A DNA stretch of 64,000 nucleotides from Zonotrichia leucophrys gambelii (lineage: Eukaryota; Chordata; Aves; Passeriformes; Passerellidae). Of the stretch, positions 1-14,200 are shown piece after piece (the first letter of the stretch is position 1; each line of letters starts with the position of its first letter). The stretch spans positions 64,023,085 to 64,087,084 of the forward strand of contig NC_088170.1 in NCBI RefSeq assembly GCF_028769735.1, written 5' to 3'. The position numbers and the translations under genes are program-made. Below the pieces are notes generated by a model, which saw only the letters and a list, made by a program, of their open reading frames with translations, made no database searches and was not told the origin of the DNA.

Positions 1-1960
1 ATTTTGAGGCAGAATGGCATGAGGCTGTTTTCCAGGAGCAGCTTTTTTCAGGACTGTCTTTTAGGTTGGGTTGCTGGACAAAGGAATATGTTTTCAATTT
101 TTAACCTTTTCTGACCTGAATGGATTTGCACATTGTCAAACACTACCTTCTTTTTCTCCCTCTCTCCTTTTGATTCAGTTGTGGAACTAAAACAAATAAA
201 TTTACAGGTCTACTCTTTTCATAGCCTCCTCACAATCTTAGTAATTGCTAAGCTTAGTAATTGCTATCAGCCTTTTGTGGGCCTCACACTTGAGACAACT
301 GCAGAAAAGCCTGGGAGAAGGAGAGGACAAGGACTAGCTGTGTCCATCAACACACAAGGGTGGCACAGAGAACACCCTGGGCTGTGTCACTCAGGATTGC
401 AGTGACAGGCAGCAGGAACCCAAAGCTGATGCTGTGACAGCAGGAAAGAGATACCAGGCACAGGATGACCTCTCAGTGCTCAGGCTTGGGGGGATGAAAG
501 GAGACCCCTCCACTGATGCCAGTCAAGCCACCTTCGAGACAGGAATTGTCATTTTCTTGTCAATCATGTGTTAAACAGGACCTTGGAGAAGCAATCCAGT
601 ACCTCTGAAGAGGCTGCACTGTTCAAGAATAATATGTGATGTGTTTTACTGGTTTGGATGCTTTGGGGTTATGTCTGTAACTCAATTCCCCTCCTGTTTT
701 TATGTAACATTTACTGGCTGTTTTTCCTTTCCAAACATCAGAATGATTCACATGAGAAGGCCAGCCAATTTTTCTCTATTAAAAAAGAATCAAGATTATA
801 AGGACCATAAAATTATGTAAAATGCTCAAAATGTCTCTCAGTGATTAGTTAAAAATCATCCCCACACTAAGAAAAGACATATATTCAGTTCAAAGGAGAC
901 AAGGGACCATCTTGTACTGTGCCTTAAGGAGCTGCTAAATCAGACTGGCTTGTGATATTAACATAATGCTCACATTTAACATGTATGCTGCAGTAATTCC
1001 CATGAGTTGGCCTTTAAATTGCCTCAGCTACTGTAGCAGAACAAACTAGTGCAGAAACAATGAAAAATTCTCACATACTACACTTCTAGTGACTGTGGCA
1101 GTTGTCTCATTGCAATAAACAGAGTGAGAGTCACAGCTCCAGTCTGAACAAATTTGCTGGTTAATACCATTGCCACTATCTCTGAGAAGGTTGAATGATT
1201 ATTTTTTATTTTATTTATTTTTTACATTTTATTTTATTTGGAAATCACTGGGAAGACTGTGACAAGTCCTATCCCATTGCTACCCTGCCATTAAGTCACA
1301 TTAAGTCCCTGGGGAATTTTTAAGAGCTTTGCTGATTCTGCATGCCCAGCTGTGTGAACAGAGCTTAAGAACTTGGGTTTCATGTGGAAAAAAATGCTTT
1401 TCTCCCATAGCTTTGTGGTCATTGAGTTTGGGAAAAAGAGAACTTCAATGTTGCACATTTTAAGTCACATAAGAAAGCCACAATAATTACATCAAATAGA
1501 ATTATCTGCTTCTAATAGCTGAAATCTAGGCATGTTCTTAAAATACCCACAGTCTGAGTAACTGTGCTGATCATGTATATTAAGCTGTGTGGAATCTTCA
1601 AGCTATGTTTACATTTTAATTGACAAAAAAGTCAATATTCACAATGTATATAGTCAAGACATAATGAAATCATGCTGTACTTTCCCTGGTTCATCACAGA
1701 AGTCTCAAGATGCAGCAAAGAAATTTTAAAGATTCAGTGTATTATTCTTTTTTTTCTCAGAAAAAGTATCTCTAGGGGAAGCCATACTGTATTGTTTTAA
1801 GGCCCAACTTTAATGAGTGGAAGTTCAGGATATTTGGAGCCAACTGGGATTGTGCTGTTTGTTTGTGATCTTACCCACATTGCTGGTTTGGAGCAGCAGG
1901 AGGTGGTGCTGCAGACAATTCTGGCATTCATGTTACAGCTCCCTTCTTCACCAGAGTAAC

Positions 1961-2052
1961 TTAAAAAAATAAAAAAAAGAAAAAAAGAAAACATAATCTA
2001 GGTCCATGATAAAAAAAAATAAAAAGGGAAAGAAAAAGAGAAAGAGAAAGAT
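1961..2052. repeat. Purine-rich low-complexity tract
   Basis: Runs of A interrupted by G dominate the plus strand, broken by about 20 bases of mixed sequence in the middle and ending in a few AAAGAG-type units. It is simple sequence with no coding content. The 65-codon minus-strand frame crossing it is a composition artefact. Confidence 0.7.
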
Positions 2053-5000
2053 TAAAAACTGTATGAGTTCACTTTGAGATTTTTGGTCACAACTCCCCAG
2101 TTTGTTTTGCATATAAAATAATTAAGGTGGGACAGTTTTGATCTCTCTGCCGAACACTGCAATACTAATATCACAAGGAAAGTGACTTTGCTGGAGGTGG
2201 ATTTATTTCACATTTATTTTCAAATTGAGGAGGTCTGATCCTTTTCTTTAATGGTTTTGTCATTCAAGTTATTACTCTGTTGAACTCACTTGGCTAAATT
2301 CAAGTACTATTTTGTAAGTCAAATATATTTGACTTACTCTTTTTTTCTGGTTTTATTCCCTTTGTGGATGCCTTTTCAGAAGGACATCAAGTACAACTTG
2401 CTTGTCCATATTTTCAAACTCTTATAAGTCTATTTCTACAGTTTCTCACACACCAAAGGGGATACCAATCTCAACTGTAGGGCTGTTATATGGTAACTAA
2501 CTTAACAGTAGTCATCTTTGCAAAATTACCTTTTAGGCATTTTTTAAAATTTTCCTAACCCATGGCAGAAAAATGAACATAATAGAGAGTATTGAACATT
2601 TTATGGGGTGTGTTTGAATGAGTCTCTGGGAAAGGTCAGGCTTCCACAAGGCAGATCAGCCACCACTGGAGTAGCAGAAATGTGCTCTGCTTCATTTGTG
2701 TCCCACCTCATCACTCTTTTTTTTTGGATGAGAGCAGAATTAGCTTGATTTTCTTCTCTCCAATGGAAATTGTGAAAGCCACCAGGATGGGCAGGGGATA
2801 ATAACAGTGTGGCCAATGGTAGTTTCATATAATTTTAAAAGTTAACGTGCATTTCTGCCTAAAAATCAAAACCTAACAATCCTATTCTATTATCTATTCT
2901 CAGCATTTAAGCCAGACTTCATTATTTATTTCACCTAGACCAACAGCTCCTTTTAAATACAGTTGAGGCTATGCCAGTACAGACGATGTTTCTCCAGGTG
3001 ATGCCTCACAAAATTTCCTTCCCCTGGGCTGATACTCCATTGTTTTCTTGTGCTGCCACTTTCCTTGTGTTTCATCTGCACACTCCCTCCTGTGTCTGAG
3101 TTGTGAAAATGGACAAAGACCATTCTGTGCCCCTCGCCCCTGATGATATGGCATGGCCTGATTTCAGACACTGGCTCTTGCTTCTCTCCAAAAAACACCA
3201 GGATGAAAACACCCAAACTGGAAACACGGGAAACAGGCATGTGCAGTCCCTTGAACTGCACCCAGGTATTGTCTGGATAACACTAAATGGCACAAGGCAA
3301 ATCAGGGATCATGGTAGCTGTTAAATAACAGAGATATTGGTGTGTTCATTTTCTGACCTGTTCCCATCATCATGGTCCCATCATCATTCTAGTGTATAGA
3401 CAATCTCTGGGGCTGGGGCCTGCTTTTATTTTTGTTGGTGAATCAGAGTTAGCCCAACAGGTTCTTTATTACTGACGAAAGCTCTTTGGAATGATGGAAA
3501 AGGTATCCTGTTACTACAGTGCACTTCAGATTTTCCTGGGAAACTTAGCTTGTGAAATTAGAGTAAGATGAAAACGACTTTGCAGTGATATTTTCCTGCA
3601 TTTTTTGAAAAATTATTATTTTTCTTTCTGTAACATGAAACAAAAAGTCTTGGAGTCTTCTGAGTGAAACTACTAAAACCATCTGTAATATTTTCTGTTC
3701 AGCTGGAAAACAGAGAATCATTTTTCTTTCTGAGTACCATCAAAAGTGTGGCTGTCCACACAGCCTCTGTCAAGGAATAATATGGATGATCTAAGAGAAA
3801 GAAAAGCAAATCAGGAAACTGCCTGCAGAGATAAGAGGGAGGAGGATTTAAAAGGATAGGGTTTCCATAAATCAAGGCAACCGGTGACAGCTTTAAAGTA
3901 AGGGTCAAAAACATTGCGAGAGGTGTCACTTGGCTGAGAAGTTAATCCAAGTTTCCATCTCTCTGCCTTTAGTGCTTGTTCAAGTGGAAGTTAAAGATCT
4001 CATGGCATTATTTCGGGATCATAAGAGATTGATATCCTGCTCAAATTCTCTCTTTCAGGATCATCAGGGACCTCTGCACCAGTATCAATACGCACAGATT
4101 TATGTGATTGCAATAAACAAAGGGACGCGTTTGTCTGCATACCATTGCTACAGTTTATTCTGTTCACATGGCAGCAGGGAATTTTAAACTGGCACAAGAA
4201 TTCTGGGTAGTGTACACTGCAAAACCCATCAGGATGGGTTTGAAATAAGAAAAAAATTACATAATAAAACTCTCTATCACAGAGGATTCCAAGCAACCAT
4301 GAGAACTGACCATCAGAGAGTCTCCCAATACCAACTGAACCAAATAAGAGGTTTGGCACAAATTTCTCAAAAATTCCCTGAGATTCACTGTCTATGGAAA
4401 GATGCTGTCACATCTTAATAGAAATTACTATTTCCACCTCAAAAAGGTGGAAACAGCTCTTGGGAGTCTGAAACTAAAGAGCTGAAATGCCAACATTATA
4501 ATTTAAGGACTGTGATTTTTTCATTGCTTTACACAGACTAAGTAGCCTTTACCCATGGGACATCCTTTAATGTAGGATTATTTCCTTGCAAATGAATTCA
4601 GTTGGTAGGTTTTGAAATGGAAAGTGCATGAGATAATTGGCCTGAGGAGGTGGAAAATGCTTCTTGTGTGTCAATGAAGCAGAAGTCAAAACCTGTGCTG
4701 CTCCCACAGCATATCATCAACAGCAAAGATATGATGTAAAAATGCAATTTCAAAATAATCTTGAAAATAACATGCTATAAGTCAACTAAACTGTAGTAAG
4801 TTTAGATCTGACCCAATCCCGAATCATTCTTCCTTAATTTACTGGCAGTCAGTTAAACTGCTAAGGAACTTTAATGAATAAGAGATCTATCCAGTGAGTA
4901 ACTTTGAATGTAAGGACCTTTAATATTTAATGTTTAAAAATAGGAAAAAAAAAAAAAGAAAAATGTTCCATGCTCAGAAAAAATAGATATATACAAACTC

Positions 5001-6699
5001 AGTAGGAAGCATGGTGCTCAGGAAGGGGAAACTGAAGGCAGTGATAATATGATTTCATTGCTGTAATGCTGCCATGAGTCTTACCTTCTGTTTTCATTAC
5101 CCAAATGGAAAAGGGGGGGAATTAAAAAGGTTGAGGAAGTGACATTCTTCGGTATTAATGGCAAAAAAAGGAAATTACTGAAAGGCACTTAATAGCTGGA
5201 AAAAATTGAAAAATTCTGTGTCTGATTTTCCTCTTACACCAGTCTCATACCAGTAGACTGCTGGAAAAGTCTCAGGGCTTGTTTCCCAGAATGATGATGA
5301 AGTGGAAAGGAGTTTCTTTAGGTGGCTGAGTTCCTGTCTAAATGATTATTTGAATGCTAAAGAGATTTTGGTTTAAGTGGACTTTTGGTAATCTGCAGTC
5401 TTGCAGAGAAGCCTTCATTATTCAACTCCAAATATAATAAGTCTTTTTTCGAAGACTCCTTTGGCTTCCACCAGCTACATTCTGACATATCCCTGTGGAG
5501 TGAGAGCAGTTCTTTCTAAAGGGAGCAGTACTGCAGGTGTAAGGTGGAATTTAAGTGGCTGCTCTCAGGGAACACACAGGCTGGAGAGGTTGTGATGGGG
5601 GATGCCAATTCACACAATCCCTGGGGAGGCAACAGGGCGATTTGCATCTGTGTGAGATGATTTCAGTTTTAAAGTGAAACACATGTGCCGGGGAGTTGGA
5701 GGCAAACTGACAGTATCTTTGTAACAGAACTGAAAATTATGAGCAGCAGGAGTGGCCTGAGCCTACAGAGTGCTAATGTTTAATCTGCTTATCGAGACAG
5801 CAATCAAGGAAGAATCAATAACATAAAAACAGTGGGGTTTCTTCCTAGGTAACAAGCAAATAAAGGAAAAAAAGGCTTCCTGATTGATGCTTCAGTGATT
5901 CCCCAGACCCTGGCAACTGCCTTTGCTTTGATGGCTCATTCCTGGTGGGCACTGGGAGGTGCCTTTTCTAACAAGGTGTTGAGGTGGCAGAAGGGCTTAA
6001 ACATTTGAAGTGTTCAGCTGCAGTCATGACAACTGAATGCAGATTCAAGACTGATTGAAATCTGTGCAACACTACTATGAAATCAATGATTTCTTACAGT
6101 GAGAAAGCTGTCAGGATTAATTCAGAAAGAAAGCAGACCACAGTCCAAAGGGTCATTACTGAAGCACTGCATGTTTGGAGCCATTAGAAGACAAATTAAG
6201 CATAAAATGATATTTTAAGATATGCAAAACCCTGCCATTAATAACAATTTTAAATTGTAATGGAAAATTGCTAGTTTAGTCAGGAACTTTACATTGCATG
6301 GTGATTGCAAGTCTGCTGTTACATGAGTATTGTTAATGATCTTTACAATAGTTATAGGCAGCACAGCTGGAGAGAGGAGGCATCACAGCTGTTTGGGAAT
6401 TTATTTAACTCATGTGACTGCAATGAGTACCAGAGTGGCTGTTGCCACCTCACTGATGAATGTCTCACTGTAAATAAATCCCCTGTAATTTCTTAAGTGT
6501 TGTTTTCTGTTATCCAAGAACAGAGGGAAGCAGAAGAGTGTCAAAATGTCAGTGGGATGCCAGAAAGAAAATATTACCTGTCTTATCTAAAGAAATAAAT
6601 TACATTTTATAGAAATACTGTGTTAAAAAGTGACTCTTCAGATAAATTATATTTCTTTTAAAAGCTTTTGGAAAAGCGTTGTAAAAATTTAATAAGAGG

Positions 6700-6800
6700 A
6701 TTCACATGTTGGAATTAAAATTCACCTGTTAAATTAAAATTAAATTAATGTTAAAATTAAGTTAAAATTCACATGTTAAATTAAAATTAATATAATAATA
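6700..6800. repeat. Imperfect AT-rich repeat with three TTCACNTGTT units
   Basis: The decamer TTCACATGTT or TTCACCTGTT occurs at about 6,701, 6,721 and 6,768. Each copy is followed by an AATTAAAATTAA-like stretch. This looks like local slippage duplication in AT-rich DNA. The decamer contains the E-box form CANNTG, but nothing else suggests regulation. Confidence 0.55.
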
Positions 6801-9800
6801 TTTAAAATTTAATTTTATTGGAGATAAGGCAAAAAATTACTGCTCTGAGAAAAAAGGTTTTATTCTTAAATGGAGGCAAGACCGCTTTTGAGCAGAGAAC
6901 AAAGAAATCAATAGTTCACAGTTAGCTGCAGATCACAGAGCACTTTAAACAAGAACCATAATTCCCATACTGCAGGTAGGGTAAATTGACCTCATTGCAA
7001 CTTCTCTGCAAGTCCAGCATTAGGGTGGGAGCACAACTGGAACATGTTTGGTCTCTCCAGGAGAATGAGGCCAAGCTGGCTTGACAAAGCTGCTTTCAGT
7101 GCACCCAGGTGTGTGTTCTGACAGGGACATCTCTGTGTTGAGCCTCCTTGCAGGTTGGAGATGTTCCCATTGTCCTGCAGATCACAGCACAGACCTCAGG
7201 TTCTACATGGAAAACTACAAAAGCTTCAAATCCCAGCCTGGTGCTCCATGGCTCTTCCCACACTGCTGCTGTGGAGTGTTTGGGGCAAATTTGGGTTCTT
7301 GGTCATGGAGCTGTTCCATTTTCAGCTTCACACCTGAGCCTCTGTGTGCTCCTACCTCACTTGTGATGGGCACAGACCCCTCCTGCTCTCCACAGGTCAG
7401 TGTCCCTCATGGGGACAATTGAATTTCTGAAAGATGTTCAGGCTTTGTGATAAAGGAAGGTCAAATTCTGCCTCCCTCATCCCCAGGTGGGTGGGAATGG
7501 ATGGCAGGCAGCTCTCATCTCCACTAGCCAGAGCTAAGCAGAAAGCAATCAATGCCTGTGAGAAAGATGCCATCAATCTTTTTCATGCTCTCAGGGAAAA
7601 TGTGAACCTTGAATTGTCCACATTTGATTCCTGCCCTGCCCTGGGAGCAGCTCTGCACTGCTCCCTGCGCAGGTTCACATTGGCTTTAAAACTGAACTCC
7701 ATTCAGACCTTTTTTTTTCTTTAATAGTATCTTTTGTAAAATTCAATTCCATCACTCCAGTTCCTATTTTCCAGGACAGTTCAAGTATGCTGGCTGCATT
7801 ACTCAAGTCAGGCTTTGCTTGGTTGGCATTTCTGCCCCTGGGGCGTTTTGCTGGATTATTCTCCCAGCAAACTGCTGCACTGTGGGGACTGAAAAGTGCC
7901 AGAACAAATGCAGGAAGATGTGCCAGCTCTTGGTACACACCAGAGAATCCCGAAGCAACAACAACATTTGGCAGAAACGGAGACATTGTTAATAAAGCAA
8001 GCCACTAAAATCTGTGTTTAATCACCAGAGCACCATCTCCCCACTTGCAAGAGAATTTTCAAATGAGAGGAAAACTGAAAAGGCAGCTTAAAGTGTCACA
8101 CAGAGTGGGAACAAAGTATTTGATCAGAGGTTTAACTCCTTAAAGCAGAATTTTGCTTCCTAGGCCACTTTCCTTCTACAAGTTGGAAAAAGATCATGCT
8201 CAGATGTATGTTTTTACCACAATGTGAGTGAAATGGACATATTTCAGTTAAGTCCCCAGATATCCACTAAACCATGCTTGTGTTGAAAGATTTTTTTAAA
8301 TATGGAAGTAAAAAAGACCTATTAATGCTACTTCTGCTGGTTGCCAGCACAGATCTCTTTCCTACAGATCATTATCTAGTATTTTGGGTGGGATAGCAGA
8401 GTCACTGACAGCTCTGGTAAAGACAGCTCCTTCTTTTGCTGTGAATAATCCACACTAACATTCTGCTTCAGATTTGTATTTGTCTATAGGTCTAATTTAT
8501 AACTTCCCACCACACACACCACTGAAAAGGAAGTTTGATATTTAGAAATTGCTGCAATAGCATAGGAATGCAAAATAGTCAGCAAGATATGACCGATATA
8601 AAGGCCATACGGGCAAGGTTCTAATCTTCCTCATTTCACAAGAGTGTTTTGTGGGGTATTGTTTTGTTTTGCTTTATTCCTTCCAGGTTAGGTAAGTAAT
8701 TTGTTGATTTTAAGGTATGCAAAGCACAAGGCAGCCAGAGATGTGAGTGTGCCACTCTAAACAGAAATGTGACCCCTGGTTTTCCATCGCAGATCTGCAA
8801 CACTGTGACCATGGCTTTGGAGAATCACGTACTCATCTGGGATTAATCAGTGTTCCTCACTGAAGATTGGTAAATTTACAGCTAAGCATGGAGACCCTCT
8901 TCTTTGCCATTGGCAGTACAATGATTATTTTCCACTGAAATACGGTGTGCAATTGTGAAATGTTTGCCAGGTAGAGTTGAAAAGAGTAAATAAAGTTATA
9001 TATGTGTAATCCTTCAGCTAAACAGTTTTATGGGCCAGGTTAGGTTTCTAGGACCACTAATAAAAACAAATTATATCTCTCAATGCGTATCTTGGTAAAA
9101 TTATAGTGAACTGTCTAGATGATCCTGCAATCAAGGAGACAAATACACCATTTTTTTGAATGTGGACTTAGAAATGCACAGCAATAAAAACCAGCATTAT
9201 ATACAATCAGAAGTTATTCTTTGCCCAAAGTACTTCCGAAAACATTTAAAGTCTTCTTTAATTTCTTGGGAAGCAACTGCATGGGCAACTGGCTGCTTCC
9301 CAGACACTCTATATTAATGCTCCATTCACAATTTACAATTTCCAAGGCTTTGACAAGTCATGAAATTTAGTAAGGGCACATCTAAGATCCAGCTGACCCA
9401 GAAATGTGAGCTGCCATTCACTGTGCTGAGTTCTCTTGCTCCACTAATCATCTTTATTTTCCAGTGATTTCTACATATAACTGAGAGTATTTGTAGGATG
9501 AAGGACCACACACAGTTCTTCCTGGTGGGAGGAGACTTAATAGTCTCCTCTATGTTTCCTTATGGTTTGTGACTATTGCACTGCTAAGCCACAAAATGTT
9601 GCCTTAAATTGGGGCAACACCTCAGCCCAGGCATGCCCAAACATAATTAGTTTGTTCAGATTTTCACAGATGAATATTATTAAAGCTGTGATTTCTTCCA
9701 GGTTACAACAAGCTAACTCAAACAGAAATGTTCCCAAACATTCCCGAGAAAAATCCAAATTGAACAAGATTCAAGGTTTCCCTTCAGAGCTGTTAATGTA

Positions 9801-10105
9801 GTTCCCATCTTCACCATTATATTCCAGCAAAATTCCTTCATGCTTTGTTTTCCTTCTCTCTGAATATGTTCCACTGTTGGCTTGTGGGGTTTTTGGGTTG
9901 TTTTTTTGCTTGTTTGTGTTTATTACCATTCAGTTTTCAAACACGAGAAGTACATACATTGGAAATATCAAGCACTCTTTCAAGGCAGACAGAAAGGCAC
10001 AGAGTAAACTCAAATCACATCAAGCATTTCCAAAAACCTCTCAATGTCAGAAAGTAAAAACACTGTGTTCATGCTGCTCAAAGAAAGCTTGTGGCTCCTA
10101 AATAC

Positions 10106-10123
10106 AAAAAAAAAAAAAAAAAA
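10106..10123. repeat. Poly(A) run
   Basis: There are about 18 consecutive A residues. The sequence immediately upstream does not look like a processed transcript or a known retroelement, and I see no flanking target duplication. I treat it as a simple mononucleotide run. Confidence 0.6.
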
Positions 10124-11217
10124 CAGAGGAGCAAGAACAAATTCTTGGCCAATTTCTGTATTTTTTCCCCCAAAGGATTCTGTGACCTTGCTGATTGAAT
10201 GCTGAGATTTTGGGGAATAGGGCTAAAAAAAAAGGGACAGAATCCTGACCCTTATAAGCACCCCATGCAGCTGTAAAATTGAAACAGCGAGGGATAAATC
10301 TTGTTCAGTTACAACAACAAGATTGTTCATTGGTTTTACTGAGTGGCCTTCATATTAAAAAAAATCCAACTGGGCCTTGATGTGAACATTTGTCTCCCAA
10401 ATACACACTTTGCTTTCCAAAAGCTGCATTGTGTTCTTTTATATAATGTTAGCTTTTCTCTTCAGTTGCATAAATGCACATGAACAGAAAAGGTTTCATG
10501 CAAATGAAACTAAGAACACATGTTGCATTAACACAAAAATTGTGCTGGCCCATTTTGTTTCCAAAGGGATCTCTCCACACCTGCTATTACTTCCATCAGG
10601 CTAAGTCCAGACTCCCATCATGGACAGCATTCCATTTGGAACTGCTGCCTTACAAGTCTTTAGGCACAAAACACAGCACTTTTGAACTGAGCACCTTCAG
10701 GGATGTTTTCTGACTGTGGAGCACAAAGCCAAACCAGGGTCAGCTGTTCTCAAGGGTGTGAGTGTGGAGTGCTACCAGCTACCACTGTCCTCTGCTGACT
10801 CACATGGATACACCTCCAGCTGTTCTCCTGGATCTGTGTATTTGTACAAGGGTAGGTGGAAAGCCTGTCCCTCTGCAGGGCTGTTTATAACTATCAAAAG
10901 ACTGACATAAATGAAATTTAATGTAGTGCAGATTTTGGTTGTATAAAATGAGTCTAAATTCAGGAACATATATGCAGACTTTTATATGTTCAATAGGTGT
11001 CTAAGATCTCATAATTATCAACAGAGATTTTGATAGAATACAATTAACAGCACATGAAAAAGCCATTCAACTCCTCTGAGAGCAGAAATCTATGGCATGA
11101 CACATTTGCATGATGGAAATGCATCTCCTGGCACACAAGATGATACAGAACAATGGGGAGATGTATGACAGTGACAATTGGAGCCTGGCTGAAAGTCTGT
11201 GAAATATTTCAAATGGG

Positions 11218-11267
11218 ATTAGATTAGATTAGATTAGATTAGATTAGATTAGATTAGATTAGATTAG
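11218..11267. repeat. (ATTAG)n pentanucleotide microsatellite
   Basis: About ten perfect copies of the pentamer ATTAG lie in tandem. The array has no visible interruptions, so it may be length-polymorphic. It is not the vertebrate telomere repeat, which has a six-base unit. Confidence 0.9.
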
Positions 11268-14200
11268 GCAACCTGGCTGTTGGCCAGCTGTGATCTCTGT
11301 GCTGTATTTTACTGTATTCAATTAATTTATCTAAATGCAGTTGTCTGACACCAGATGAAATACTGTAGAGGGTCTGAGATTTTCACAGGAGTGGGAGATA
11401 CAACAGAAGATTTACAGGGGAGCCACATCCTTCTCAATTGGCAGGGAGAGGCCAAGCAGCTGCCACAAGGAACCTGAAATGCTGTAAGACATCAAACCAG
11501 ACTAAATCCTGTGCTAGGTCTCCAATGATTTATTAAAGAATTCAGTCTCTCAACCACCTGAAGATATTTCTTCATAGTCTCCTAAATTTAGGGGTCCAGA
11601 TTTAGACTTGAGACCTACAAATTGCTAACTGCCTAGGTGCTAACAGTCATTGTTTCCTCCCAATTTTTTACTTCAAAGTAATTATTCAAAATAATTTCTT
11701 CTATATTGGTCTATATTTTCTTCTCCAGTTTTTCATCTGTAGAACGATTTTTAAGGTGCTAAAGTAAAAAGATAATATCAAGATAATAATTCAACATTCT
11801 AATTAAAAATGAATGATGGTAAAATGTGGCAGATGACAGCTGACAGATTGCTCATAAGTAAGAAAGGGCAAACATTGTGATCATTGATAGGTGGTGGACC
11901 TCATACACAGGGCTATGAATTTAGCCTAAGAGAAGAATGAGATGTGGAAAGGAATGAAAGAGAATATTGTGCTGCTTGTCTCTGAAATGATGAAGAATAT
12001 TGGTTTAATAGTTTCCCTGAAAGGGTCATCACCAGTGGAAAGAGAGATCTAAAAACATGAACCTTTGCTAAGGATTTAGTAGTCTTAATGGCTACAAGCC
12101 AGAATGGTCTGGAATCACTTTATCTAATTACAAGAGAGAATGTGATTTAAGTTTAAGTTATTCTATATTAACTATAAACCTACTGTACAGCCATATGTTT
12201 GCTATGAATATTCTTTGCTTTGCCGAAGCTCCATCACTTATTCCTTTATACATTCTAGTTACAAAGCAAGTGTTCTGCTAAAGAACTCTTTCTAGTTATG
12301 GTTCTGTAAAACTGCTCTGAGTTTTTCTACTTGCATGAAGTAAAAGTGTTATTTACCACAACAATTTCAGCTTTATAGAAAAAAAATTCTATGTGTTTTT
12401 GCAGCAGATGGGTTTATGTCCATGATACAAAAATGAACACTAAATTATAGATGAGAGGAAAAGAAATTGGCTAAAGTTCTCAGCTCTTTATCTGAAATGT
12501 TGACCATAGCAAGCAAGCCTGCAGATGCTGTACATCCCATGGAGCACTTCTCCAATTCCCATTTGTTTGTTTCCATTTTTCTAAAGTTTTGTTTTGTTTA
12601 CCTTAGATTGGTTTGTATGGAGTTTTATCCATGTACCAGATAACAAAACTTTAGAGTGACCAGACAGAAAAAAAGTCAGCCAAACTCTAATCATCACCAC
12701 TGAGTAAAAAACATTCTCCAAGTGAAAAGACCATAATAATTGTTTCAGGCAAATGAAGCACAAAGCTATTAGCTTGGCTTGCTGTGCTACATTTCTGAGG
12801 ACCATATGAAACAATCTTTTTTAAGGAAAACAAGTCCTAGACAGTGGAGCTGCTTATCCAATGACTGATAAGGGGCATTGGTTGACTCTAGGGATGTACA
12901 GTAAGAGGATGTGTTTCCAATACTTAGATCTCCAAGACTTTCAGGTGTCAGTATTCATTAACCCTACATATTTCTCTGTGAACAGAAAATATTTCATAAC
13001 AAAGTAAATTAATTGAAGTTTCCAGAGTCTCCACACTCAGAGAACCATCATTAAAAATGCTTTATTTTATGTTTTAAAGGCAGTTGCATAATTATTCAAT
13101 CCCTTTATGTGTAACAGACTGTACTCAATGGATGATTTTGTAATGGGTGATCTTCTGGACCTGTCACTGCACAGAGGGAGTCAGGACTACAGCACCTGTA
13201 AAATCCATTATGTATGTGAGGTGAACAAAGTAAATCTTCTCACCTCCAGCCTGGAATTCAGGGTTTCTCAGCTCTAAAGAAAGCCCTTCACATTTGAAAT
13301 GCCCTAAAAACACTGTTTCAAAAAAAAAAAACTTTTACTGTGGGTGGATTTGTGGTGCAGATCCATACCCTCATGAAGGTGCATGGAGGCAATGTTCTAC
13401 TGCTAGTGACTATGTTACCAGTGCTTAATATTTAAAAATTCTGAGCTAAAGATAAAAATACAGAAATGTGATAGCCATCACCATATGCAAAAAGTAGGTT
13501 ACACATTCACTCAAAAATGAGAAAATGTATCAATGTTATTGTGTAAACATTTAGGTAATGATAGACCCTAACCACAAAAGAGGAAAAATCAACTTCCAGA
13601 TCAAAAAAAAAAAAAACAAGTTCCAGTTAAATGGCTTACACATAGATTTCAATTAATGTGACCTTTGCAGGGTTTAATAGTTCAAGCTCTTCTCATTAAA
13701 TTGTGTAGCATTTTGTTGTTACAACAGAGAATTCAAACTCCTGTGTTGCCATTGGAAGTACCTAAAGAGGCATTACCATTTTTATTCCAAACATTTAAAT
13801 AACCTCTGCAATGGGTCATTTGTTAGCTCACTGCTCAGATATCAGTCTGTTCTATGCTCTAGTTACAATGAGCAAGGATCTGTTTTCCAAGCTTTTTCTG
13901 AGCTTTTACTGGGCCTTTGCAATGCACAAATCTTGTGACCAACACAGTGTTAAAAGCATGCACTTTACAAATTACCCATGACAAATGTACTTGATCACAT
14001 CATGTGGGGGAAAAAAAAATAGAGATTTTGTTTATTTTAGAATTATTTTATTGGACAAACATTTTTGCTTTCAGTAAAGAAGTCTTTTGTCTCTTAATAT
14101 GTGGAAGAATCAGCTATTACAGAACTTAGAAATTTTCATTTAAGCCTGCTTTTTACATTCTTGAAGAAGTGCCAAATGGACATCCCAGAGCCTGAAATAC

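Larger units (their letters stand above)
1..11217. other. AT-rich non-coding stretch, no gene recognised
   Basis: No open frame here exceeds about 119 codons, and none shows a recognisable domain or a flanking set of convincing splice sites. Visible structure is limited to a purine-rich tract at about 1,961-2,052, an imperfect AT-rich repeat at about 6,700-6,800 and an 18-base A run at 10,106-10,123. The stretch could be intergenic or part of a large intron. I cannot tell which from sequence alone. Confidence 0.6.

Noticed and set aside
11218..11267. Interstitial telomere repeat
   Set aside because: The unit is ATTAG (five bases) and not TTAGGG.
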